Below, one piece after another: positions 45,274-53,074 of a stretch of DNA of 64,000 bases. The position numbers and the translations under genes are program-made. The notes under the pieces were generated by a model. The model made no database searches, had not been told where the DNA came from, and saw only the letters and a list, made by a program, of their open reading frames with translations. The DNA is from Thalassotalea sp. 1_MG-2023. GTDB taxonomy: Bacteria; Pseudomonadota; Gammaproteobacteria; Enterobacterales; Alteromonadaceae. The stretch's first letter is position 1, and each line of letters starts with the position of its first letter. The stretch is taken from NCBI RefSeq assembly GCF_030546745.1, contig NZ_JAUOPD010000002.1:186001-250000 (forward strand). Direction: 5' to 3'.

Positions 45274-45675
45274 TTACGCTGAATTTGGCGAAGCTTTAAG
45301 TGTATTTAGTATCATGCAGTCTTCTATTTTATTACTGGTACAGCAGTGCGCGAGTGTTGCTAATGAACTTTCTAACTTTTGCAGTTCTTGTTGCGCTTTT
45401 CTAACCTTTCCTAACTGTTGAGTAATCAAAGAATCGACCATTTCACAAGAGTTATTTGGTTGTCGTTGTACTTTTACTAAAGTTTTTATTTCGTCGAGTG
45501 AAATATTCAAATCACGGCAACGACGAATAAAAATAAGCAGTTGAACGTCTTCAGCTTGATAGTATCTATAGCCGTTTTCGGCGCGTTTTGCCGACTTTAA
45601 TAGACCAATGTCCTCATAATAGCGAATGGTTTTAGTAGGAACATCTGTTTGTTCTGCTAATTGGCTTATCTTCAT
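45274..45675 (-). CDS. MerR-family Cd/Pb/Zn-responsive regulator (CadR/PbrR type)
   Basis: A 133-residue metal sensor. The N-terminal winged helix is KISQLAEQTDVPTKTIRYYEDIGLL. A dimerisation helix follows, with metal ligands Cys77 (NNSCEMV), Cys111/Cys112 and Cys120 in the C-terminal loop. This Cys77/Cys112/Cys120 spacing is that of CadR and PbrR. It sits two bases from a MerR-type promoter that points at the efflux genes. Its own AGGAAGG ribosome-binding site is part of that operator, so binding and expression are physically linked. Confidence 0.92.
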   Translation of the reverse strand: MKISQLAEQTDVPTKTIRYYEDIGLLKSAKRAENGYRYYQAEDVQLLIFIRRCRDLNISLDEIKTLVKVQRQPNNSCEMVDSLITQQLGKVRKAQQELQKLESSLATLAHCCTSNKIEDCMILNTLKASPNSA

Positions 45676-45676
45676 C

Positions 45677-45707
45677 TTGACCTTCCTGTAACTGGAAGCT
45701 TTATCCT
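45677..45707 (+). promoter_or_regulatory. MerR-type operator/promoter with 19-bp spacer
   Basis: TTGACC (45677-45682) and TATCCT (45702-45707) are 19 bases apart, the over-long spacer that MerR activators untwist. The spacer holds the inverted repeat CTTCC/GGAAG. The layout, including TATCCT, resembles the E. coli zntA promoter. It drives the efflux genes rightward. Confidence 0.85.
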
Positions 45708-45798
45708 ATGGCATAATAATGCTGAATGACAGTTATTTTGTAAAAACAACGCTAGCAAAGTCAATTAGTAACCTGAAACGATAAGACGATAACATTTA

Positions 45799-46140
45799 AT
45801 GAAGGCAAAACAATTTACCTACGCATTGTTGCTGTTGATCCATAGCTTTTTTAGCTGTGATAGCGCGCCTTTTTACCCTCCAGATCAAGAACATGCTAGC
45901 TACTCGCACCTACAGCATATTGAAGGCCTCGAACTAGAAGAAAAACTCTCACCTGACCTCGAAGGGGAACACGAGATACATGTACATTTAAGTTGTCTCA
46001 GTGGCTATGGTGCTGGGGTTGCGTTTACTGGATGTTTAGAGACAACACAAACGCAATTAATACCAACCTACACTAGTTTATATTACAGTCCACCATTACC
46101 CCCGCCAAATTCACACGCATTAATTATTCGGGCGTGTTGA
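45799..46140 (+). CDS. Small exported protein, first gene of the metal efflux operon
   Basis: A 113-residue protein that I do not recognise. It has an N-terminal hydrophobic signal (about 6-21), possibly a lipobox-like FSC at 18-20. The body is acidic and His-containing (HASYSHLQHIEG, EGEHEIHVHLSC) with two further Cys and a Pro-rich SPPLPPPN segment. His, Glu and Cys content plus position right after the metal-regulated promoter suggest periplasmic metal binding. Short unknown exported ORFs often lead RND metal operons, so a chaperone or sensor role is likely but unproven. Confidence 0.65.
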   Translation: MKAKQFTYALLLLIHSFFSCDSAPFYPPDQEHASYSHLQHIEGLELEEKLSPDLEGEHEIHVHLSCLSGYGAGVAFTGCLETTQTQLIPTYTSLYYSPPLPPPNSHALIIRAC

Positions 46141-46266
46141 TCTTTAGCATTCGCTTCTGCAGAAAACATTGCCTTTAAAGGTTCAATTTAAAACACTCAA
46201 GTGTTAGTGGCTGATTGATAACGTAGCTCACTTTATTTTCATTCAAGTGTTAAACAACGTGTTTTG

Positions 46267-46287
46267 AATGTGAACAATAATCACATT
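46267..46287. promoter_or_regulatory. Palindrome upstream of the czcC-like gene
   Basis: AATGTGA (46267-46273) and TCACATT (46281-46287) are perfect inverted arms with a 7-base centre. The arms resemble CRP half-sites, but CRP needs a 6-base centre. It may be a second operator inside the operon. Confidence 0.35.
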
Positions 46288-46354
46288 GAAAAGATCATTA
46301 CGCCTAGTCAAACGGGCGCGGTCTTGTCATATATTTATTAAGAGATTATACATT

Positions 46355-47623
46355 ATGCATAACATCACTGCTCTGTTTAGCAGGGCAACACTATGCCAAT
46401 TAGTTTTATTGCTGGTGTGCGTTAATGCTGCAGCAAAAGAAGCATTAACGTTAACCGATGCGTTAAAAAAGAGCATTACTCATCATCCAAGCTTACAAAG
46501 TTATCCGTATGAAGTGCGAATGCTTGACGCGAGTTTATTACAAGCGAGCATTCGACCTTCACCTAAATTGGGCGTAAAACTGGAAAATATACTCGGTACC
46601 GGCGAAAGCAAAGGCGTAAAATCAGCGGAACTGACCCTTTCACTTAGCCAAGTGATTGAACTAGGTGATAAGCGTCAACTACGAATGGCATTACAGCAAC
46701 AAAAGCAACAATACAGTACTGCACAATATCAGTCTGATAGGTTGTCAGTATTAACTGATACTGCAGGGAGATATTATCAAGTATTGTACCAGCAACACCT
46801 GCTTAAATGGCATCTAAAACGAGAAACTAATACGCAAAAATTGCTAAACGTAGTTGAAGCTAGAGCAAAGGCTGGCGCAGCATTAAAGGCAGATGTATCA
46901 CGCGTGGCATACCGATTGACTGAGTTGAAGCTAAATAAAATACGTATTCAACGAGACTTAGCGATGGCGAAGTTTTCACTGAGTAAAATGTGGTTAGCAG
47001 CAGCTGATTTTGATCAGGTTTTGGGTGACATCAGTGATTTACCTGTTATTCCTTCTGAAACAATCTGGCATAAAGCGGTGAATCGCGCACCAGATTTTGT
47101 GTTATTAGAACAGCAAGTAAAGATTCAACAAGCTCAATTAGCCGTTGAACAAGCGAATAATGTGGCAAACATCACGTTAGAAGGTGGTGTACGGCACAAT
47201 GCCGGTAATCATGATAGCGGTGTTGTTTTAGGGTTTTCAATGCCACTAACGTGGCAAAAACCTAATCGTGGCAATATCGCCTTGGCGCAAGAAAAAATCG
47301 GTCAATTAAGTGAAGAACAGGCACTTTTGCGTCAATCATTGCGAAGTCAACTTTCAGATCTTCATACACAAATGCTCGCAAATAAAACCATTGAACGTAC
47401 GTTACAAAGTGAGTTATTACCTCATGCGAAACAATTACTACAACACAGTGAAGCGAGCTATCAGAATGGCCAAATTTCAGTATTACAGTTGCTTGAAGCA
47501 CAAGAAGCACTTTTTGATGCGGAAAAACAATTACTAACGGTACGCTTAGTGCAATTTCAAACGTTATTAACGATGCAACGATTTTCCGGTAAATCATTGA
47601 TCAATGATACGGCGAGCGAATAA
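46355..47623 (+). CDS. TolC-family outer membrane channel of RND metal efflux (CzcC-like)
   Basis: A 422-residue outer-membrane factor. A signal peptide ends near AAAK, followed by the repeated coiled-coil TolC domains (KEALTLTDALKKSI ..., SQVIELGDKRQLR, and a second half with LPLS-like MPLTWQKPNRGNIALAQ). I placed the start at ATG 46355 (AAGAGA upstream, signal peptide directly after). The frame is open to 46286, but those 23 residues are basic and unlike a signal. The pump genes follow closely. Confidence 0.88.
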   Translation: MHNITALFSRATLCQLVLLLVCVNAAAKEALTLTDALKKSITHHPSLQSYPYEVRMLDASLLQASIRPSPKLGVKLENILGTGESKGVKSAELTLSLSQVIELGDKRQLRMALQQQKQQYSTAQYQSDRLSVLTDTAGRYYQVLYQQHLLKWHLKRETNTQKLLNVVEARAKAGAALKADVSRVAYRLTELKLNKIRIQRDLAMAKFSLSKMWLAAADFDQVLGDISDLPVIPSETIWHKAVNRAPDFVLLEQQVKIQQAQLAVEQANNVANITLEGGVRHNAGNHDSGVVLGFSMPLTWQKPNRGNIALAQEKIGQLSEEQALLRQSLRSQLSDLHTQMLANKTIERTLQSELLPHAKQLLQHSEASYQNGQISVLQLLEAQEALFDAEKQLLTVRLVQFQTLLTMQRFSGKSLINDTASE

Positions 47624-47634
47624 GAGACATAATC

Positions 47635-48867
47635 ATGAATATTAAACAATTTATTTTACTAGTCAGTGTATATCTGACATTCACCATTGCCAGCATGTCT
47701 TCTGTACGAGCTTCAGGTGATCACGGCCATGAAGAAGAATCTACTCCAACGGGAATGCATGGCGGTCAATTATTAGTGCACGATAATATCAGTGTTGAAG
47801 TGAGCTTTTATGAAATTGGTGTCGCTCCAGAGATGCGTGTTTACGTTTACCAAGATGACCAACCTATTTCACCGAAAGAAGTGTCATTAGAAGTCGTTTT
47901 ATCAAGGCTAAACGGCCAGCAAGATACACTAGATTTTGTCGATGAATATGATTATTTAGTCAGTAAACAAAGTATTGTGCAACCGCACTCATTTGATGTA
48001 ACTGTTAAGGCAAACATCGCAGGAAAGCCATACCAATGGCAGTTCGAAAAGCATGAAGGGAGAACTAAAATATCTCAACGCGCTATTGAAGCAAGTAATA
48101 TTCAAACACAATTAGCGCAAGCAGGTACGCTTGAGTTTAAAGAAACACTGTTCGGTGTTATTGCTCCTACAGTAGATAGACAATATAGCATTATGTCGCC
48201 TTATGCGGGGGTAGTTGAGTCAGTTTTAGTGACTATTGGAGATAGCGTTAAAAAAGGCCAAGCAGTGCTGAAAGTAAAAAATAATAAAACCTTACAGTCA
48301 TTTACTCTTTATAGTCCTGCAGAGGGTATGGTTACCGCACAGAAAGTTAGCCAAGGGGAGCGTGCAGATCAACAAGCGTTAATAGAAATCACAGACTTTT
48401 CCAAAGTGTGGGTGGAATTATCGGCATTCCCTGAAAATATCGAAAAAATGGCGATAGGCCAACAAGCCAATATTTATGATTTACATCATCACTTGGAAGC
48501 TAAAGGTAAGGTGTTTTATGTAGCTCCGAAAATGACCGGAGGCCACATTGCTAGAGCGCGAGTTTTAATTGATAACCCTGACGGACATTGGCGTCCTGGC
48601 ATGCATGTGAAAGCAGATATTGTTACTGGCAAAAAAGCGGTTTCAATGCGTGTTGAAAAACAAGCGATACAGCAACTGATGAATAAACCTGTGGTATTTG
48701 CACGTTTTGGCAACATCTTTGAAGCGCGGCCGTTAATTTTGGGGGAAGCTGATGACCAATGGGTTGAAGTTTTATCAGGCCTAGCAAACGATACGGAATA
48801 CGTAACAACAAATAGCTATGTGCTTAAAGCGGATGTTTTAAAGGCTGGCGCAAGCCACGCACACTGA
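47635..48867 (+). CDS. RND efflux periplasmic adaptor (CzcB-like)
   Basis: A 410-residue membrane-fusion protein. After a signal peptide (to about residue 27, VRAS) comes a His/Glu-rich stretch (GDHGHEEES ... GMHGGQ) that could bind metal. An N-terminal beta domain follows, then the lipoyl/beta-barrel adaptor core (SPYAGVVESVLVTIGDSVKKGQ; AEGMVTAQKVSQGE). A short His-containing tail (SHAH) ends the protein. The extra N-terminal domain and His residues are typical of CzcB-type adaptors that hand zinc, cobalt or cadmium to the pump. Confidence 0.9.
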   Translation: MNIKQFILLVSVYLTFTIASMSSVRASGDHGHEEESTPTGMHGGQLLVHDNISVEVSFYEIGVAPEMRVYVYQDDQPISPKEVSLEVVLSRLNGQQDTLDFVDEYDYLVSKQSIVQPHSFDVTVKANIAGKPYQWQFEKHEGRTKISQRAIEASNIQTQLAQAGTLEFKETLFGVIAPTVDRQYSIMSPYAGVVESVLVTIGDSVKKGQAVLKVKNNKTLQSFTLYSPAEGMVTAQKVSQGERADQQALIEITDFSKVWVELSAFPENIEKMAIGQQANIYDLHHHLEAKGKVFYVAPKMTGGHIARARVLIDNPDGHWRPGMHVKADIVTGKKAVSMRVEKQAIQQLMNKPVVFARFGNIFEARPLILGEADDQWVEVLSGLANDTEYVTTNSYVLKADVLKAGASHAH

Positions 48868-48874
48868 GGTTAAC

Positions 48875-51800
48875 ATGATAGATCATATTATTTCTTTTGC
48901 GATAAAGCGTCGTTGGCTGATGATGGCGGTGACTTTATTTATTGCAGCGGTAGGTGTTTATAATTTATTGCGTTTACCCATAGATGCTGTGCCAGATATC
49001 ACGAATATTCAAGTACAAATCAACACCGGTGCGCAAGGATTCACTCCGCTAGAAGTAGAACAACGGATAACCTTTCCCATTGAAAATGCGATGGCTGGTA
49101 TACCAAAACTTGATTATACCCGCTCATTATCACGGTATGGTTTGTCTCAAGTGACGGTAATTTTCAATGAAGGTACTGATATATATTGGGCACGACAACA
49201 AATAGGGGAGCGCTTACAAGCGATTCGTGGTGAATTACCCAATCAAATTGAGCCAACTTTAGGCCCTATAGCTAGTGGGTTGGGGGAGATTTTTACCTAC
49301 ATTATTCATACTGAAGCCGGAGCATTAAAAGACACAGGTGAAGCGTATAGCGCTGAAGATTTACGCACATTACAAGATTGGGTTGTTAAACCTCAGTTAC
49401 TTAAAGTACCTGGAGTGACTGAAATTAACAGTATTGGTGGCTTTGAGCGTGAATATCAGGTAGCCCCGATCCCTGGGAAGCTACTTGCTTATAAGCTAAG
49501 CATCAAAGACATAATAGAAGCTCTTGAGCGTAATAATATAAACCAGGGGGCTGGTTATATAGAGCGAAATGGTGAGCAATATTTGGTGAGAACACCTGGG
49601 CAAATTAAAAGCTTAGATGAAATTAAACAATTAGTGGTCGCTAAGCGAGATGACGCTCCAGTTAGGGTCAAAGATGTTGCCAATGTATTTTTTGGTAAAG
49701 AACTGCGTACCGGAGCTGCTACCTACCACGGTGATGAAGCGGTAATGGGTACTGCGATGATGTTGCTGGGAGAAAACAGTCGTATTGTGGCAAAGAACGT
49801 TGCTAAACAATTAGAAAAAATTCAACAAAGCATGCCGTCAGGTGTCGTGTTAGAAGCGGTTTATGATCGCACGTCACTCGTTGATAAAACGATTGAAACG
49901 GTACAAAAAAATCTTTTTGAAGGTGCAGTGTTAGTCATTGCGGTATTACTTTTTTTATTAGGTAATGTTACCGCGGCATTGATCACAGCATTGGTGATCC
50001 CATTAAGTATGTTATTTGCCGTTACCGGTATGGCGGCCAATCGTGTTTCCGGTAATTTAATGAGCTTAGGCGCAATTGATTTTGGCATTATCGTTGATGG
50101 TGCGGTTATCGTGGTTGAAAATGCATTACGTCGACTAGGTATGGCACAACGAAAAGTAGGGCGACTATTAACCTTAGAGGAACGGCTCCACGAAGTTTTT
50201 CTCAGCACCAAAGAGGTTTTTAACCCTGCGGTGTTTGGAGTGCTGATAATAATGTTGGTTTATTTACCAATCTTTGCCTTATCTGGTGTTGAAGGAAAAA
50301 TGTTTCATCCAATGGCATTTACCGTTGTTGCAGCGCTGTTGGGTGCATTATTGTTTGCTGTTACCTTCGTTCCAGCTGCCTTAGCGATTTTTCTACGCGG
50401 TAAGGTAGTTGAGCAGGAAAATCGTTTAATGATCTGGGCGAGAAAACTATACCAGCCATTATTATCGTTTTCGTTACGCCAATCTGCTTTCGTACTGTTT
50501 TGTGCTGCTGCTTTGTTAATCTATGTCAGCTGGCATGCGAATAAGATGGGCGCAGAGTTTTTGCCTAAACTTGATGAGGGTGATATTGCAATGCATGCAT
50601 TGCGTATTCCTGGTACAGGACTAGAGCAGTCTGTCACTATGCAACGTCAATTAGAGAATGCAATCGCAGAACTTCATGAAGTTGAAAGGGTGTTTTCTAA
50701 AATAGGTACGCCAGATATTGCTAATGATCCTATGCCGCCGAACGTTGCAGATACGTTTATTATGCTCAAACCTCGTCACGAATGGCCTAAGCCTAATTTA
50801 ACCAAAACTGAGCTCATTAAAAAAATTAGGCACCGAGTGGAAGATGTACCCGGTAATAATTACGAATTTACTCAGCCAATTGAAATGCGTTTTAATGAAC
50901 TGATTGCAGGCGTAAGAGCTGATGTTGCCATTCGTCTTTACGGTGATGATCTCAGCACATTGAAAACGTATGGTGAAAAAGCAACGAGGTTATTGTCAGG
51001 TATCCAAGGAGCAACTGATGTGCGTTTAGAGCAGCTATCAGGTTTACCAACGTTAGTGGTTACACCGCAACGTGATCATATGGCGTTATTAGGGCTAACT
51101 GTGATGGATATTCAACAAGCAGTGAATACCGCGGTTGGTGGAATAAAAGCTGGATTGATTTATGAAGGAGATCGCCGGTTTAAATTGATAGTAAGAATGG
51201 ATAAATCTTGGTCAAACGATCCTCAGCGCTTAGCGCAAATACCTGTTGCTGTTCCTCAATCAGACAATGCAGAATTAGCGTATGTACCACTAGGAGAAGT
51301 TGCTGATATTAATATTGCCGAAGGACCAAACCAAATAAACCGTGAAAGCGGTAAACGTAATGTTGTTGTTACTGCTAATGTACAAGGGCGAGATTTAGCT
51401 AGCTTTATTAACCAAACTGAAACGGTCATGCGTGCTCAACTTGGTTTACCTGCAGGCTACTGGCTTGATTACGGTGGAACGTTTGAACAACTTCAATCTG
51501 CTAGCCGTCGTTTGTCATTAGTTGTACCGTTAACTTTATTACTGATTTTGGGGTTACTGTATAGTGCCTTTAGCTCACTGCGTGATGCATTAATTGTGTT
51601 TAGCGGTGTGCCTTTAGCGCTTACCGGAGGTGTAATCGCGTTAAGTTTACGTGGCATGCCTTTTTCAATCTCTGCCGCCGTTGGTTTTATCGCACTTTCA
51701 GGGGTTGCAGTATTAAACGGGGTAGTGATGTTATCTTTTATCCGTCAATTAAGGGAAGAAGGCTTGTTGTTATTGCAAGCAATTAAACAAGGTGCAAGTC

Positions 51801-52000
51801 AACGATTGCGACCAGTGCTAATGACAGCACTGGTCGCTAGTTTAGGCTTTATACCTATGGCGTTTAATATAGGGACGGGAGCAGAAGTTCAGCGGCCTTT
51901 AGCGACAGTGGTAATAGGTGGTATTGTTAGTTCAACATTATTAACTTTATTGGTATTGCCTGCATTATATAAATTGGTTTATCACCGAAAGCATAAATAG
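48875..52000 (+). CDS. RND heavy-metal efflux pump (CzcA type, HME)
   Basis: A 1041-residue inner-membrane proton/metal antiporter with twelve transmembrane segments and two large periplasmic loops. The TM4 motif reads DFGIIVDGAVIVVEN, the HME1 signature associated with Zn/Co/Cd rather than Cu/Ag. Other family marks are LPIDAVPDITNIQVQINT near the N-terminus and FLPKLDEGDIAMHALRIPG. It starts 8 bases after the adaptor, with GAGG upstream, and ends in a strong terminator. With the CadR-type regulator this indicates Cd/Zn/Pb resistance. Confidence 0.95.
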   Translation: MIDHIISFAIKRRWLMMAVTLFIAAVGVYNLLRLPIDAVPDITNIQVQINTGAQGFTPLEVEQRITFPIENAMAGIPKLDYTRSLSRYGLSQVTVIFNEGTDIYWARQQIGERLQAIRGELPNQIEPTLGPIASGLGEIFTYIIHTEAGALKDTGEAYSAEDLRTLQDWVVKPQLLKVPGVTEINSIGGFEREYQVAPIPGKLLAYKLSIKDIIEALERNNINQGAGYIERNGEQYLVRTPGQIKSLDEIKQLVVAKRDDAPVRVKDVANVFFGKELRTGAATYHGDEAVMGTAMMLLGENSRIVAKNVAKQLEKIQQSMPSGVVLEAVYDRTSLVDKTIETVQKNLFEGAVLVIAVLLFLLGNVTAALITALVIPLSMLFAVTGMAANRVSGNLMSLGAIDFGIIVDGAVIVVENALRRLGMAQRKVGRLLTLEERLHEVFLSTKEVFNPAVFGVLIIMLVYLPIFALSGVEGKMFHPMAFTVVAALLGALLFAVTFVPAALAIFLRGKVVEQENRLMIWARKLYQPLLSFSLRQSAFVLFCAAALLIYVSWHANKMGAEFLPKLDEGDIAMHALRIPGTGLEQSVTMQRQLENAIAELHEVERVFSKIGTPDIANDPMPPNVADTFIMLKPRHEWPKPNLTKTELIKKIRHRVEDVPGNNYEFTQPIEMRFNELIAGVRADVAIRLYGDDLSTLKTYGEKATRLLSGIQGATDVRLEQLSGLPTLVVTPQRDHMALLGLTVMDIQQAVNTAVGGIKAGLIYEGDRRFKLIVRMDKSWSNDPQRLAQIPVAVPQSDNAELAYVPLGEVADINIAEGPNQINRESGKRNVVVTANVQGRDLASFINQTETVMRAQLGLPAGYWLDYGGTFEQLQSASRRLSLVVPLTLLLILGLLYSAFSSLRDALIVFSGVPLALTGGVIALSLRGMPFSISAAVGFIALSGVAVLNGVVMLSFIRQLREEGLLLLQAIKQGASQRLRPVLMTALVASLGFIPMAFNIGTGAEVQRPLATVVIGGIVSSTLLTLLVLPALYKLVYHRKHK

Positions 52001-52008
52001 TGTGAAAT

Positions 52009-52041
52009 AAACGGCTTGATAAGCTTTCTATCAAGCCGTTT
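52009..52041 (+). terminator. Terminator of the metal efflux operon
   Basis: AAACGGCTTGATA (52009-52021) pairs perfectly over 13 bp with TATCAAGCCGTTT (52029-52041), followed by GTTATT. Confidence 0.8.
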
Positions 52042-52101
52042 GTTATTGAGAGCAGTAGTTAGTGAGCAAATAAAACAAAACTGACTCATAATTTAATGCC
52101 T

Positions 52102-52827
52102 TTACCCTAGCGACACTGACATATATTGATTTAACTTTTCATTAGTCAGTCGTTGTGGTGAAATTCTATCGACGATTTCTAACGTTTGATACACCTTAGT
52201 TAACCCAACGTTGTCGTCAACGGGCATCTTTTCAAAAGCACTGGCGTTAATTGTGTCTTTTAACGTGGTGATTGTGCTCATTAACATCTCTTTAAATTCA
52301 GGGCTTGTTTTTTCATTTTCAACATCATTGATAATGGTGCGAGCGTTTGTTAGCGCTGACTTTAATGCAATTAATGCTTCGCTTTCTACGCCGTCTTCTT
52401 GGTCGCTAGACTCTTTTGATACCCCAGCATCACTTTCTTCTAATCGTTGTAAAAAGTCAGTGATATAGTTGGCAATACCTTTAGTGGAGATATCATCTGA
52501 TGCTTGTATTTCTTCTGCTGAAAATTCAGTATTTGACAATCGTCCATATTCTTCTTTATTAATTAACCCTAATTGGTAAGCGCGTGTTTTTAAGGTTTCT
52601 ATATCGTTGAAACTCACGCCGTCACCACTAAAAAATTCACTTTTTATAGCGCTTATCTTTTGTGCTTTGCTGCTTAGAAATAAATGAGACTGGCTACTTT
52701 CAGTACTGTTAATTGCCGCTTCTTGCGTTGATTTATGTGAAGCAATAATGTCATCAACTTCTGATGATGCCGAGTTCGACGTATTACCACTAAAAAAAGT
52801 ACTGTAATTATTAATGTTGTTTATCAT
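52102..52827 (-). CDS. Hypothetical protein, unknown family
   Basis: A 241-residue soluble protein with no signal peptide or membrane segment and no family that I recognise. The first ~55 residues are Asn/Ser-rich and look disordered (MINNINNYSTFFSGNTSNSASS). Helical segments follow (KAQKISAIKSEFFSGDGVSF, NDIETLKTRAYQLGLINKEEYGRLS). An acidic linker (about 138-150) precedes a second helical part with a Lys/Glu pattern. The Ser/Asn-rich start recalls secreted or flagellar-type substrates, but this is only a resemblance. It is divergent from the hybrid kinase at 53075 across 247 bases. Confidence 0.6.
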   Translation of the reverse strand: MINNINNYSTFFSGNTSNSASSEVDDIIASHKSTQEAAINSTESSQSHLFLSSKAQKISAIKSEFFSGDGVSFNDIETLKTRAYQLGLINKEEYGRLSNTEFSAEEIQASDDISTKGIANYITDFLQRLEESDAGVSKESSDQEDGVESEALIALKSALTNARTIINDVENEKTSPEFKEMLMSTITTLKDTINASAFEKMPVDDNVGLTKVYQTLEIVDRISPQRLTNEKLNQYMSVSLG

Positions 52828-53074
52828 AAAAAATCAATTAATTGACACTTAGGCATATTTAATTATTTTTTCAGCAAAATACATGCCGTTAAATAGTTGG
52901 TTTTTTATAACAAGCTATTAATTTTGTTATTTTAGCAAGGTATTCGTTTGCTAAAACGGCAGTTAACTTAAATGTATTCATGTCTACGGCATCATTATTC
53001 GCTTAGATAATTGAGGCTTTCACTATTGAATGTTTGTACTATAGTAAAATGACCTTCTCTAGATAAGTTGCGCG

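Noticed and set aside
46267-46287. CRP site before the czcC-like gene
   Set aside because: The TGTGA/TCACA arms fit, but the centre is 7 bases and CRP requires 6. Kept only as an unassigned palindrome.
49861-50211. 116-codon minus-strand frame inside the RND pump gene
   Set aside because: Antisense shadow of a conserved transporter domain.
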